Positions 12,877 through 24,712 of a DNA stretch of 64,000 nt are shown here, piece by piece. The translations under genes and the position numbers were made by a program. Each line of letters begins with the position of its first letter. The stretch's first letter is position 1. Source of the DNA: Castor canadensis. Taxonomy: Eukaryota > Chordata > Mammalia > Rodentia > Castoridae. Below the pieces are notes generated by a model. It was given only the letters and a program-made list of their open reading frames with translations. It was not told where the DNA came from and made no database searches. The stretch is taken from NCBI RefSeq assembly GCF_047511655.1, contig NC_133391.1, positions 133,146,906-133,210,905 on the forward strand, in the 5' to 3' direction.

Positions 12877-13750
12877 CATAGCTGTGCAGGTTCCATACCC
12901 ACAGTTTCAACTAACTGCAGATCCAAAATATTCAGAAAAAAATTGCTTTTGCACTGAACACGTACAGACTTTTTTCTTGTCGGTGTTCCTTAAATAATAC
13001 AGTCTAAGACCTAATGCATAGCCCTTGCATTGCATTAGATATTATAAGTAGTCTAGAGATGATTGAAAGTATAGGAGAGAATATTTATTGAAATACTACT
13101 CACAATAACTGGTCATGGTACCAACCTTATATCCAGTAATAGACAAATGGATTAAGAAAATGTATACAGCACAATGGAATACTATTTAGCCATAAAAGCA
13201 TGAAATTCTGTCATTTGTGACAACACAGGTGGCCTGGAGGATATAATTTTGAGTGAAAAAGGTCAAGCATAGAAAGACAAACAACACATGACCTCACTCA
13301 TAAGTGGAATCTAAAATTTGACCTCAGAATAACGGTTGCTGATGACTGCACTAGAGGGGCAGGAGGAGAAAGAGGGGTTATCAGCAATATAATGTTACTT
13401 TTTGATCTGATCTTCCATGGCATAGCATGGCAACTATAATTAATAATAAAATATTACAAATCTCAAAGTAGTTAGAAGATAGGAATTTGAATGCATGCAC
13501 CATAAAGAAATGCTAAAAGTTCAAGGCAATGGATATGTTAATCGCCCTGAGTCAATCACTACCCAATATATGCATGAGTCAAAATTCACATTGTACTTCA
13601 TAAATATGTATAAATATTATGTGTTAATACACTACAAAAATAAAGTATAGAGGAGGATCTACTAGGTTATATGCAAATACTATGTCAGATTTTGGTATCT
13701 GTGAGGGGTCCTAGAACCAATTCCCCAGAAATAACAAAGGATGAATGTAA
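12877..13750. mobile_element. DNA transposon remnant (Tigger/mariner-like), split by an L1
   Basis: The left part (about 12877-13083) has 'ccatacccacagtttcaact' and 'ccaaaatattcagaaaa'. The right part (about 13643-13750) has 'ttatatgcaaatactatg', 'gattttggtatctgtgag' and 'ggtcctagaaccaattcccc'. Together they match the two arms of a non-autonomous mammalian DNA transposon whose ends mirror each other. The two halves would be contiguous without the L1 between them. Family naming is from memory. Confidence 0.6.
13086..13642 (+). mobile_element. Old L1 3' end inserted in the DNA transposon
   Basis: Sense-strand remnants of the ORF2 C-terminus are visible (atggattaagaaaatgtata, caatggaatactatttagcc), followed by an L1 3' UTR. 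The flanks aaagtataggagag (about 13068) and aaagtatagaggagg (about 13643) look like a target-site duplication. Confidence 0.75.
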
Positions 13751-16700
13751 ACACATACATATGTATACATACAATCTCATGTAATTTACTGTTCCAAGTG
13801 GGACACTGTTGAGAATAAGCAGGAATAATTACAATAGGACAAGAGGCATAAGCTAGGACTGTCTTAGAGACAGCAGGAGTAATGGTCGATCTGCTTATAA
13901 ACAATTTTATAGCAGAAGGAAGGGAAGAAAGATTAAACCAAGGATAATTCTAAACCTTCCAGGCTTTTTTTTTTACACACCTATACTTGGCAGACATCCT
14001 CTATCTCATGTTTTAGAGAAAATCGAGTCTATCATGCTTGATTTCCTGTGATTTCCCCTATAAACTTGCCAGCCTTTGGCCTAAAGGCATCCTCCTCTCT
14101 CTTCTTCAGGCATACTTCCACTTGCATCTGGACTTCATGTGTTGCTTCTCTCTCTCTCTTTCATAATCTTCGATCTCTCCTACCTTTTCCATCCTAAAAA
14201 CATGCTGTAATCTTAAAACTCCCTTTCCTAATCTCACAGTCCACTCATCCTATAATCTAACTTCACTTGTACTTCTCAAACTCAAACTTTTTGACTTTTT
14301 GAAGCAGTATCTATACTTGATGTTGCCTTCTCTTTGCAGCCCATCCATTCCAGAAAGTATGCTGTCGGTTTCCCACTGAGCTAATAAAGATGCTCTCAGA
14401 TGGTCAAACCACTGGTAGTCTTCATCTTTACCTCACTTGACCTCTCTTGAGGACTTCAGAAGTGTTGAACATTCTTAACAGACACTTGACTTCCTCATCC
14501 TCCATCTACCTGGGTCTCCTTGTTCTCCTGGTGCCTCTCTTAGGCTGTTCATCTGTGGTTCCTTGTGTGGTCAGTCACCACCAGAACTTTCAGAGGAACT
14601 ACCCTCACACAAAAATGTACCCGTGGCTATTTCTACTTCCTGCAGGGGGCACTAGAGATAAAAAGAATCATAAGCAGGTGGGCAGAGGAGGGGCTAGGGA
14701 AGAGCCAAGGAGGCTTTTAATTTTCTGACTTAAAAACACTCAGAGCTGGGTCAGGAGGGCCCACGTGGATTGGGGTCTCTCTAATGTACATTTTTGTTTA
14801 GGTCTTACCCAATTGTGGGTGAAAGAAGGAGTGAGTCATACCATAAATTGCATAAGAGAGAAGCAAAACAGCAGTAAATGGTTCTTTGGAAAGCAGAGTT
14901 CAACAATTTTAAATCAATTTTGTAGTTCCAAGATAGCCCAAAATAGTTTCCTGTGGCTTCTTACATTTCTTTAACTAGAGTTACCAGAAAGCAGCTTTGT
15001 GTTAGACACGCAAGTTCAGCAGAAATGCTTCTTCTCCTAATGAGGTCTGGTGCCTGATGGTATTATGTCTAAGCCCCCGGCTGTTCAGTGGGGAAGGGTG
15101 GTGGATGCCATCTCTGGCTTTGCTGTTGCTGAGAAGTTCACATATCAAATGGCTCTAAACTACGCTGGAGCTCTGGGCCTTAGAGCAGAGCTTCCACGTG
15201 AGGTCTGACTCCACATGAGTCTTGTGGGTGGTTGTTTGGGGAGCAGTTTACCACTCAGAGCTGGCTATTTGGGCCGTCTCATTGCTTGGTGTATGGCTTC
15301 ATGTTACAGCCTGCAGCCTGATGCAGGCTCAATTCTGAGTGAATCTAAGCAGAAGATGGGGTGGCCAAAGCAGAGGATTCACTTGTTGTAGGTAGGTTCC
15401 AGGATTTCCCATCGTGTCTAAGACGAGAGCCATCTCTGTGTGTTCTGTGTTATGGAAAGGGCTCTGTAAAAGTTCAGTCAGCCTGGCCCAAATGTCCCAG
15501 GCCTTATGGAATGTCAGCACTGGCAGGTACTTCAGAGAGCAACTAGCCTTGTCTTCTCATTTTGGTGAAGAAAACTTTTGAAATGCTGTGGTTTTGATCC
15601 CATAATTGCATCCAGTCATATATCAAAATTGTTTGTATTCCTTCACTGGCAAGCTATTCATCTGACAGAAAAAGCAAGAAGTGATAACTGGGTGAGACAT
15701 GAGGTTTTTGAAGTCAAATTTTTAAAGTATGTAACATACCATCAACTTCTAATTCTTCCCCACTCCCTTATTAACTCATTGCTGACTGGCTTTTGCTCTT
15801 GACTAGCGCAGAAACAGCAAACTGAGACCAGCCTAAGGGCTCTTCCCAGGCTCCTCTTAGGGACCCAACTACTCTCTGAAATTCTCTCCTCTTTGAACTT
15901 TGGACTTTCTGGTTCTCCTCCTCTGTCTCATTATATACCAGCCTTCTGGCAAGTGTAAGCCCAATAACCCAGCCCCTGGATATGATGAAATCAAAGTTTA
16001 GGACGCTTCTATATGACAAATTGCTGTTCTGAGCTCTAGATTGTAGAAGTGGCAGAAGAGCAGGCCAGTTAGCCTTACCTGTAACCAGAAGGAGCCAAAA
16101 TAATGGTTTGAGGTATGAAAGCTTTTCTGTTTGTGAGTACCTTTTCATCTGCCATTCATATAGATAGTTGTCTTTGTTTCTATGAATCCCATTACCATGA
16201 GGGTTTGCACTTATTGGAACACAAAAGCTAAGATAACTCAGGGGCTCTGTCTACAGTATCCCTGCTGCATCCCTTTGTGAGACAGTGAACAAAGGCATGG
16301 CAGGAAGCAGAGGGGAAAGAGTAGATTCTTCTCTAATTCAAATGAAATTGTGGTAGACTATGGAGAAGTGACTAGGAATGAAGGGAAGAGGACAGAGTAA
16401 TAGTAAGGGGGATACAAAATCCTCAAGAGCTGGCCCTGAGATGGTTGGCAAAGGCCTTGCTGCCAGATGAGTGTGTCTGGCTAAGGTAGAGGGGCTGCCT
16501 GGGAGCTGGGAGTCAGTCCATGGATGCCTCAGTCTCCATCAGAAAGAACTCACTCCTGCTTGTTCTTTGGGACTAAGCTCACTGTTTCTTCTTTTAGTGT
16601 CCTGAAAGGACTTTGCTCTTACCAAGGAATCACCAAGGAAGTGATGGAGCCAGGTCTTGGCCTGATCCTCAGTTTATTTAATTTTCTGTCACAATCCCTA

Positions 16701-17168
16701 GGACACTCAGAAGCCCAAGAAGGGGTGGGGTACCAGGCACATAATGAGGAGCTGCTGATAGGGAAGAACCCACATGTCTTCTTGATGGGGATAATCTGAA
16801 CAAACTTGAGAGGTGACACACAGTCTCGGCATCCTGAGACACTACCCTTCTCTGTCTCAGTACTTGATCCTTCTTCTGTTATCCCTGGAAGAACAGTCAG
16901 AAACCACTGGGTTTCCGCTCTTCCTGCCCTGGGACCCTCTTACACATCTCCACTGGCACAGTCTTTGAAGTCCAACTGGAATACCAAAAAGGGCTTTTGC
17001 TCTCCTCCTATTCATTGTTTATGGCTTTTAGTTCTAGTTAAATCCCTTAGGGTGATCCTGTTCCTTCCAAGCAAATAGTATGGTGGAATTGTATTTTTAA
17101 TAGAACTAAATTACTATATCTCCCCATAACCAGCTACTTCCTATTTGTCTTAGTATTTGCATGTCTTT
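13751..17168. other. Low-copy intergenic sequence
   Basis: No supported gene. A CT-rich run occurs at about 14146-14162. Frames at 14447-14728, 15771-16148 and 16524-16799 lack start or splice context and protein-like composition. Confidence 0.4.
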
Positions 17169-17182
17169 GAACAATATTCTTT

Positions 17183-18298
17183 TTTTTTCTTTTATTATTC
17201 ATATGTGCATACAAGCCTTGGGTCATTTCTCCCCCCTGCCCCCACCCCCCCCTTACCACCCACTCCGCCCCCTCCCTCTCCCTGCCACCCCCTCAATACC
17301 CAGCAGAAACTATTTTGCCCTTATTTCTAATTTTGTTGAAGAGAGAGTATAAGCAATAATAGGAAGGAACAAGGGTTTTTGCTGGTTGAGATAAGGATAG
17401 CTATACAGGGAGTTGACTCACATTAATTTCCTGAGCATGTGTGTTGCCTTCTAGGTTAATTCTTTTTTATCTAACCTTTTCTCTAGTTCCTGGTCCCCTT
17501 TTCCTATTGGCCTCAGTTGCTTTTAAGGTACCTGCTTTAGTTTCTCTGCGTTAAGGGCAACAAATGCTAGCTCATTTTTTAGGTGTCTTACCTATCCTCA
17601 CCCCTCCCTTGTGTGCTCTCGCTTTTATCATGTGCTCAAAGTCCAATCCCATTGTTGTGTTTGCCCTTGATCTAATATCCACATATGAGGGAGAACATAG
17701 GATTTTTGGTCTTTTGGGCCAGGCTAACTTCTCTCAGAATGATGTTCTCTAATTCCATCCATTTACCAGCGAATGATAACATTTCGTTCTTCTTCATGGC
17801 TGCATAAAATTCCATTGTGGATAGATACCACATTTTCTTAATCCACTCGTCAGTGGTGGGGCATCTTGGCTGTTTCCATAACTTGGCTATTGTGAATAGT
17901 GCCGCAATAAACATGGGTGTGCAGGTGTCTCTGGAGTAACCTGTGTCACAGTCTTTTGGGTATATCCCCAAGAGTGGTATTGCTGGATCAAATGGTAGAT
18001 CAATGTTTAGCTTTTTAAGTAGCCTCCAAATTTTTTTCCAGAGTGGTTGTACTAGTGTACATTCCCACCAACAGTGTATGAGGGTTCCTTTTTCCCCACA
18101 TCCTCGCCAATACCTGTTGTTGGTGGTGGTGCTGATGATGGCTATTCTAACAGGGGTGAGGTGGAATCTTAGCATGGTTTTAATTTGCATTTCCTTTATT
18201 GCTAGGGATAGTGAGCATTTTTTCATGTGTTTTTTGGCCATTTGAATTTCTTCTTTTGAGAAAGTTCTGTTTAGTTCACTTGCCCATTTCTTTATTGT
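17183..18298 (-). mobile_element. 5'-truncated L1 with 14 bp target-site duplication
   Basis: The exact direct repeat gaacaatattcttt lies at 17169-17182 and 18299-18312. Between them is a T-run (the L1 poly(A) in reverse), the C-rich 3' UTR, and the end of ORF2. The minus frame 18304-17672 is an unbroken ORF2p C-terminus of about 200 residues ([20 protein letters not shown], then [31 protein letters not shown]). The intact frame and perfect duplication show a young insertion. Confidence 0.95.
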
Positions 18299-18312
18299 GA
18301 ACAATATTCTTT

Positions 18313-19147
18313 AAGAAAGTGACATTTTGCTTTTTTTAAAGGCACGAGGAATAGTTAGTTAGGCCAAGCACATCGTGTGGATATGCCCATCAACCTTACA
18401 ACATCCGTACGGAGGGAGATAGACTCTATGCCCAATTTCTCAAATGGCAAAACTGACTCACAAAGGTGCCCTGCGAATGGTGGAGCTGGGATTTGAACCT
18501 CTCACCACTCACACAAACCAGGGCTGATAAGAGTCTACATGAAAAGTTGCTTCCCTAAATGGTGAGGCTCTTACCTAAACTGTTCTTCCATTCCATTATT
18601 CACCTTTCTCCTTGCAGTTAGTATATGAAGTTGGATTTGGGGGCTCTATGAGAAAAAGGGGGTTACACGAGCTTAGGTTCCTACAGAGTCAGAATGACCC
18701 TTTGGCTGTCCTCTGGCTTTCCAAGCTCCCTTTCCCTCCATAAATATGCCTCAGCTTCCACATTATTAGCTCTGGGTTTTCTTTTTGGATAAAATTTCCC
18801 AAAAAGTGTTTTTCTTTCCACAAGTTAATGTAGGGCAGGAAACATTTATACTTTTCTGCTTGGGAAACATTTCCCCTTTTCTATTCAGAGCTGTCTTGAA
18901 ATATTCCCTGTGGGGCTGAGCAGGGCTCTCCTAGCCTGATACAGACTATGCCTGCATGGGCTCTAGGTCACTTAGTTTATATCAGATTAAGGGACCATGT
19001 ACCTTTTCAGGGTAATAAGGGATTTCTTGGTTGCTGGGGGCAGTTGGCTCAGCAGGAATTGCTCTGCTTTCCTCAGAAACAGGTTCTGTTCTTTGAAAAA
19101 TCCAGAATCCCTGACATAGACTCTCAAGAGATCCTTGTCTTTCCTTA
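18313..19147. other. Short intergenic stretch with an MIR fragment
   Basis: About 18385-18510 reads as an antisense MIR (tcaaatggcaaaactgactc, then gtggagctgggatttgaacc). The rest shows no gene. Confidence 0.55.
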
Positions 19148-19604
19148 TGTTGGGTCTGGAGACCTAAGGCAGATGAGTGAGTATCCCATCCCCCATGGAG
19201 GACAATATCATTTCTACATCCTGAGGAGATGGAGGCTTGCATTCCTGCATCCTAAAGCAGAGATACAGATCTGCCACAGGGCTGATGAGCAAAATGCTCT
19301 CAAGATTGTTTCCCCTCCCCCAATAAAGGTTCTAACCAAACCAGTTCACCTAAGAAAGCCCTTGGAATGCAAGGCCAATAAGAAAACCCTCCAACCCAGA
19401 GTTAAAATGTCCAGAAAAGCCCCAGCCTTCACCTGTGCAGTGAGCCACCGGCTCCCGGGCTCCGCTGCAGTACCTTAGCTGTAGCCTTTCCTTTCTCATT
19501 AATAAATCCTACTTTATATACCGGCTTTGACTCATCATTCAGCTGCCTCATGAGCCAGTTCTCTGGCTTGTGAAGGCAAGGACCGTCAACACCAGCACAT
19601 AACA
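19148..19604 (+). repeat. 5' LTR of the class I provirus
   Basis: 457 bp with TG...CA ends. It carries two AATAAA motifs (19322-19327, 19501-19506) and a TATATA element just after the second. By eye it differs from the 3' LTR at about 23 sites (about 5%) with no length change. The reading frame at 18948-19478 that crosses it is not a gene. Confidence 0.93.
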
Positions 19605-19630
19605 TTTTGGCAACCATGGAGGGACCCAAT
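19605..19630 (+). other. Presumed primer binding site region of the class I provirus
   Basis: Directly after the 5' LTR comes tttggcaaccatggaggga, the place and TGG start expected of a primer binding site. I cannot assign the tRNA with confidence. Confidence 0.5.
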
Positions 19631-19785
19631 CTCTTCTGAACCAAGGTCCATATAGATTGTGCCAAACTGGGAAAGGCTGCCTAGGAATGTGACTGAGTGT
19701 CCGGCACTCCGGTGGAGTCTGTTTTCCAGGAGAGAACCCCCACACCACGGCCTAGCTATGGTGGAACTCTCAGGCCAACCCCCCC

Positions 19786-19803
19786 CCTCTCTCTCTCTCT
19801 CTG
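19786..19803. repeat. (CT)n microsatellite in the provirus leader
   Basis: A run of about nine CT units follows a C run between the 5' LTR and the gag region. Confidence 0.85.
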
Positions 19804-22198
19804 TCTTGTTAAGGTTTCTCCCTTGGGAAACCAAGGAAAACCTCCAACCCCACTACAGCTGAACGGCAGGCAATCTGAGGAAACTTGGAGGCCAGGTGGG
19901 GGGTTATACCACACTGCCAATGCTATGTGGGTGGAATCTGACTTCAGTTCACCAAGGCTTTTTCTTTTTCCTCTCCTTAAATGCTAACAGTCTCTTTCAA
20001 GATCTGACCCACTTAAGAGGAGGTCCAAAAACAGCCAACAGAAAGGAAAGTTTGTCTTCAAGCCAAAAAAGATGTTCTGTCCAGGGCACTCCTCGGTGTC
20101 ACCCAAAGGCTGAAGTAGCAACTTCCTGACCCGCCCTGAAGCTCCAAAGGTGGCTAAGTCTCAGACCCCTCCAGCCATGTCCATGGCAAACAAACAATCA
20201 GATCTCTCCTGCTTCCTTCATGGTTTCCGTGGCCCGAGAGTGGAAGTCACCTCTTGCTTCCAGTGCTCCAGTACTGCCCTTGGGCAGGATTGACCTGGAC
20301 AGCAGTGATGAACAATAATCCCTCATGCATTGAGTCTGGAAACTCTCTTTTACCCCAACCCTCAGCCTCTCCTTCCTCTTTCCCAAGCAGTTCTAAATAG
20401 CTGTGGACTTCCTTCAGTGAGTTTGGAAAATACACCCATTCTGCTCCTTCCCTGGTCCTGCCTCATCCTTTATCTCTGTCTTCCCTTCCCTGGGCTTACT
20501 GGGATCCTGGCTTCCCATGAAAAAATTTGTAGCATAGTATGTTATGACTTAAGTTATCCCAACTGGTTTACCAGCCCTCTCAGTGAGTCAAACCGTTTAC
20601 AAAAAACTGCGGCTGCCATGCTCACGCCCTAACTCTGCCCCCACAAGGGGAGGAGGGAAATCAAACTGGCGTGCTCATACATTGGGATGCCAGACCCTGG
20701 GCACAGCAGGAAGCCTGACATAGCTAAGATAATCCGTAGAGGGGACTCAACACATCCTAAGCATCCAGCCACACGTGGTGATGGCTGCGGCCCACCACCA
20801 CTTCCCCAAAATGGATGAGAAGAAAAATAAACGTGTGCAGGCACACGTGCATGGGAAGGTGGGGAGGGGCCACAGGCCACAGGATCGGGGGGCAATGGCG
20901 CTTTGCTCAAGCCCAATTCCCAGCCCCACCTTACTCCTTGGGCCTGACTGACCCAGCCCTCATAAGCTAATTGTTATCTCAAGGTTATGGTCCCAGAAAT
21001 AGCAAAATGGATGTTACTGTGGTCTAAACTTCTCATTTAAAATTTCCTATACATTTGGCCTCAGCATAAATTTTCCCTCCAAATATTAGAAGTAGTTGTC
21101 CCTTATGGTACTGTTATTTCCCGTGATGCTCTCTGAACACCCTTCTCTAACTTTACAGTGATTTATTCCTTTTTTTAAAAGGTAGCCTTTTTTAAAGAGG
21201 CTGCCTGCTGTTAGATAAAAGGCAGGATCCTAGCGTTTTGGTTTTTTTTCCTCTTCTCAATGTGTTGGTCAGGTGGTCTAACCCAACCAGTTCACTTTCC
21301 ACGGTCCTGACCATGGATGGAGGGGAAAGTCAGGAGACAGGGACTCCTGGACTCATTGGTAAGGTCATTCCCAGTCAGGACGCTGACAAGAGGGGAACTG
21401 ACCCAGTTTATTGTTGTTGTCTTTCTAGATGGATCTGCCCCCTTCCAGTCTTCTGGCTTGTCTATTAAAACATTGAAAGGAAATGTTGGAAGCTTTGTAC
21501 TGAGGCCTGGCCTCCGTATACCTTAGGTGACCAAGAGAAGTGACCTTCACAAGGTTCCTTAAATTGTAATACCATACTCCAATTAGACCTTTTCTGTGAA
21601 AGGAAAAAAAGTAAACTGAGGTCCCTTATACAAATTTTCTTTCATCTCTGAGGCCACCCAGATTGGCTGCACAATTGCTATTTAGATACTCAGACACTAG
21701 CCATTCTTTGTAAGCCACAGGATAAACATGGGTAAGGAGGACTAGAAAAGCCCCTTATCAATGACAAGTCCCCCGCCCCTACTGCTCCACCCTTTGCCCT
21801 GCCTTCTAAGCCACCTTAATATTCAGAACTCCTTAATGGGTGCTTCCTCCTTCAACAGGCAATGGTAGGAAGAGGGCGAGTCTATGCCTATTTCCAGTTA
21901 TCAGATCTAAGGGAAAGTAAAAAAAAGATCTGGGTAGCTATACTGATGCACCTGACCAATGCATTCAAGCCTTTATCTCTGTGATCCAAATCTTTAAATT
22001 GACATGAAAGGATATTATGCTTCTACTAGACCAGACTCTTTCCTCATTAGAAAAGCAATGGGTTCTGACCCAGGCCACTCAGGTTAAAAATGATTACCAT
22101 TTACAATGAGCTCCAATACTAGTGGCACCTGGAAATGAGGGAATAAATGTGCCTACCTACAGGGGCATAGGCAGTCCCCTTGACAGAGCCACACCAAA

Positions 22199-22291
22199 AG
22201 GGGCTGATGATATGGCTCAAGCAGTACAGTGCCACTTTGCAGGCACAAAGTCCTGAGTTCAAATCCCAGTACAGCCAAAAGAAAAGAAATA
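22199..22291 (+). repeat. tRNA-derived SINE inside the provirus
   Basis: Begins ggggctgatgatatggctca and has an A box (tggctcaagcagt) and a B box (gttcaaatcc), followed by an A-rich tail. This matches the tRNA-derived head of the composite SINEs elsewhere in the window. It is not a functional tRNA. Confidence 0.82.
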
Positions 22292-22392
22292 TTGGAGGCT
22301 GAGGAAGTAGCTCAGTGGGAGAGTGTCTGCCCAACATGTGTGAGGTCCTGCGTTCAATTCCCGAACATTGCTAAATCAAAAAAAAAAAAGGT
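22292..22392 (+). repeat. ID-like tRNA-derived SINE, second copy in tandem
   Basis: Has gaagtagctcagtgggagag (A box) and gttcaattcc (B box), ending in a pure A run at about 22379-22389. It closely follows the first SINE in the same orientation. Confidence 0.82.
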
Positions 22393-22434
22393 AAAAAAGA
22401 TAAGTGGCATTAATGTCACTTAATCCATCTCATA

Positions 22435-22713
22435 GTGAAAGGGCTAAAAAGGACTAAAGTCAAACTTCTAAAGTATTCCCAGGTGACTATAGTACAGCAA
22501 GGTCCTGAAGAAAACCCCCTTCCCTTTCTGCAACATTTTAAGGATGCTATCAGAAGGCACACCACAGGGGACCCAGAGTCACAGGTGGGAGAGGTTCTCC
22601 TCAAAGATAAATTTCTAACTCAGTCAGCCCCAGATATTCGTAGAAAACTCAGTCTGTGGCTGAAGGAGAAAAGTCATTGGACCAATCAATGCTGTCTGAA
22701 TACAGACAGCTAG
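22435..22713 (+). pseudogene. Retroviral gag capsid fragment
   Basis: A plus-strand frame of about 90 codons contains QGPEENPLPFLQHFKDAI, which has the layout of the Gag major homology region, followed by QSAPDIRRKL, typical of class I retroviral capsid. Upstream and downstream frames are broken, so no capsid protein can be made. Within the provirus it lies between the SINE pair and the zinc-knuckle remnant, as expected. Confidence 0.8.
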
Positions 22714-22839
22714 CCATGTCTGTATTCTATAACCAGGATATTACTAAGGAGAGAAAAAGACAAACACCATGACCTCATTGCTGCTCTCAGAGAAGGCCCC
22801 ACCTGACTGGGGCCTGCATCCTGAACTTGCTACCATGGT

Positions 22840-23190
22840 GGACAGGAGAGGCACTTCTGCAGAGAATGCTCCAAAGTGGGGACAGCCTGGGAGACAGCCC
22901 TGCCCCCAACTGGGACCCTTCCCTCTGCAAGGGTAACCACTGGAGGTCTAAGTGCCCACATCTCCAGATGGAAGGTGAGGTGCCACCTCCTATGGATTGA
23001 TGGGTCCCAGCCTCCTGTCCACACTCAACTTCTTGGCATCGTGTTGAGGAGCCATAATGACAAAAAAGCAAAAGGTCATTTTCTTGCTAGACAGTGGAGC
23101 TCATTTCTGTCTTACCTTTCTCTCCTGGTCCCAGGTCCTATAACAAAAGTGATCATTTGGGGCAAATCTGGCCAGCCCCTAGAGTGCTAG
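22840..23190 (+). pseudogene. Retroviral nucleocapsid zinc-knuckle and protease remnants
   Basis: Degenerate zinc-knuckle sequence appears at about 22855-22870 (CRECSK) and 22926-22955 (CKGNHWRSKC). In another frame the aspartic protease active site LLDSGAHF is readable, with the catalytic Asp codon at 23090-23092. Frame changes and stops separate these parts. Confidence 0.75.
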
Positions 23191-23339
23191 TTTATCTGGC
23201 CTCTGGCCTGCTCTTGGGGAGACCTCCTCTTCTGTCACTCTTTCCTCATAGTACCTAAAACTCCAGTGTCCCTGCTGGGGTGGGATTTACTATCTTAACT
23301 AAAAGCTCAAATTCTCCTCACCCCAGACAGCTATCTCTG

Positions 23340-23530
23340 CTGCCTTCTCCTTCAGGAACAAATAGATCCCACAGTGTGGACTGATGGGATGAGTGTAGGG
23401 TGAGCCTGGATGGCCCTCCCTATTTAAATAAAACTCAAAGGTCCCTCACTGTTTCCACACCAAAAACAACATCCCCTCAAGCCTGAGGAACGTGAGGCCT
23501 TATGCCTATCATAAGACAAGTGCTACTAAT
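23340..23530 (+). pseudogene. Retroviral pol (RT N-terminus) remnant
   Basis: Short readable pieces such as QIDPTVWTD and LKPEE resemble the start of a class I retroviral reverse transcriptase. In-frame stops interrupt them. Confidence 0.55.
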
Positions 23531-23544
23531 TAGTTGCTCCAGCC

Positions 23545-24190
23545 CCTATAATAAATTTAAAATTCCTAGTTAATCTTAAAATACAAGGTACAAAGTAAAC
23601 AAGTAGAAAGGATATAGACAGGTATTGAGTATATTTTTTAAGAAGTTAAAGAAAAAAAAGGAATTTTTTTTTTTGGATGAGAAACGATTTTATAAAGAGG
23701 GTTTGTCTTAAAGATTGTTCCAAATATGAAGAGGAGGGATAAGGAAAAACCATCAAAGGGTTCAAAATATTATATAAAGGTCTGAGTAAATCTTAAGTGT
23801 ATAATAAAAAGCTACAGTGTGTGATAAAGTTAAAGTACACTGTAATCTAAGAGTTGCCTAAAAGATTTTTAGGGTCATGTCAAACTAAAATCAAATTCTG
23901 CCTATAAAATAACGAGGTTATCTCAATATTGTTCTGCTCTAAGTAACATCTACAAAAAACTGTTATAGGGAAAGATTTTATCAAAAAATTACTTGTGTTT
24001 TCTGTTAATCTTGTCAAGCTTTAAGTACCACTAAATCAGAGTTCATTTATGTATTTGCTCATGTGTCTTAAATGACCACCTTATAACTGTGTGGTGTCTA
24101 TACTTTATCTAAATATGGTACAAACATTTACAAAGTTAAAAGTGTCAATTTATATAAAATAATGAGCTAAAACTCTTTTATCCAAAAGTG
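23545..24190. other. AT-rich stretch inside the provirus, not retrovirus-like
   Basis: This segment is markedly AT-rich compared with the flanking pol pieces, with many short A and T runs and no readable pol frame. It replaces most of the expected RT domain. It may be an unrecognised insertion or an alternative provirus segment. Confidence 0.4.
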
Positions 24191-24214
24191 TTACATTTAA
24201 CCTAAATCCTGACA

Positions 24215-24402
24215 GCCCCTGCCTCCCACAGGTCACCTACCTAGGTATGTTCTTAAAGGGACAGACACACTCCCTGAGTCATAAGGGAATCAACCCAGTC
24301 TTCCATTTCCCACTCCCCCATACCATAAAACAGCTTAGAGCTTTCTTGGGAGTTACAGGTTTTGTAAAATCTAGATCAGTAGATATGCAGCCCTTACCAG
24401 AC
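24215..24402 (+). pseudogene. Retroviral RT thumb/connection remnant
   Basis: Readable VTYLGMFLKGQTHSL, then KQLRAFLGVTGFVKS, the conserved YLG and QLRxFLGxxGF motifs of class I retroviral RT. It is abruptly followed by env tail sequence, so integrase and most of env are deleted. Confidence 0.78.
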
Positions 24403-24404
24403 AC

Positions 24405-24560
24405 CTTTTTATGCTTCTATTAATATTCCTATTTGGGTCTTGTATAATAAATGCTCTCTCCAGATTTATATCTCAACAGGTCCAACGGATCAAACTCCAG
24501 CTTTTAGTCAAGAAATACTCACCTCTGCCTAGGCATGAGCCCTCCATCCGGTTCTATGGG
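24405..24560 (+). pseudogene. Retroviral env transmembrane tail fragment
   Basis: The hydrophobic run LLLIFLFGSCIINAL followed by SRFISQQVQRIK resembles the membrane span and cytoplasmic tail of a class I Env. Only this end remains; surface and fusion parts are absent. Confidence 0.6.
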
Positions 24561-24699
24561 GCCCCTGGAAACTACACAGGTCAACCCCTGAGACAAGTAC
24601 CCTCTCCCCTATCGCCCCCTCAGCACCCCATTGTCAGCACTGAAGCAGCTAGATGAGTCATCATCACTTCTCTCCCCAACAGCAGTTGGGTGCTTGTCT

Positions 24700-24712
24700 C
24701 AGAGGGGGGATT
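24700..24712 (+). other. Polypurine tract of the class I provirus
   Basis: agaggggggattt lies immediately before the TG of the 3' LTR, where plus-strand DNA synthesis is primed. Confidence 0.85.

Noticed and set aside
18948..19478. 176-codon plus frame
   Set aside because: Most of it runs through the 5' LTR, and the same text recurs at 24690-25043 in the 3' LTR. It is LTR sequence, not a gene.
22199..22392. Possible tRNA genes
   Set aside because: A and B boxes are present, but the sequences do not fold as complete tRNAs, end in A tails and match SINE heads.
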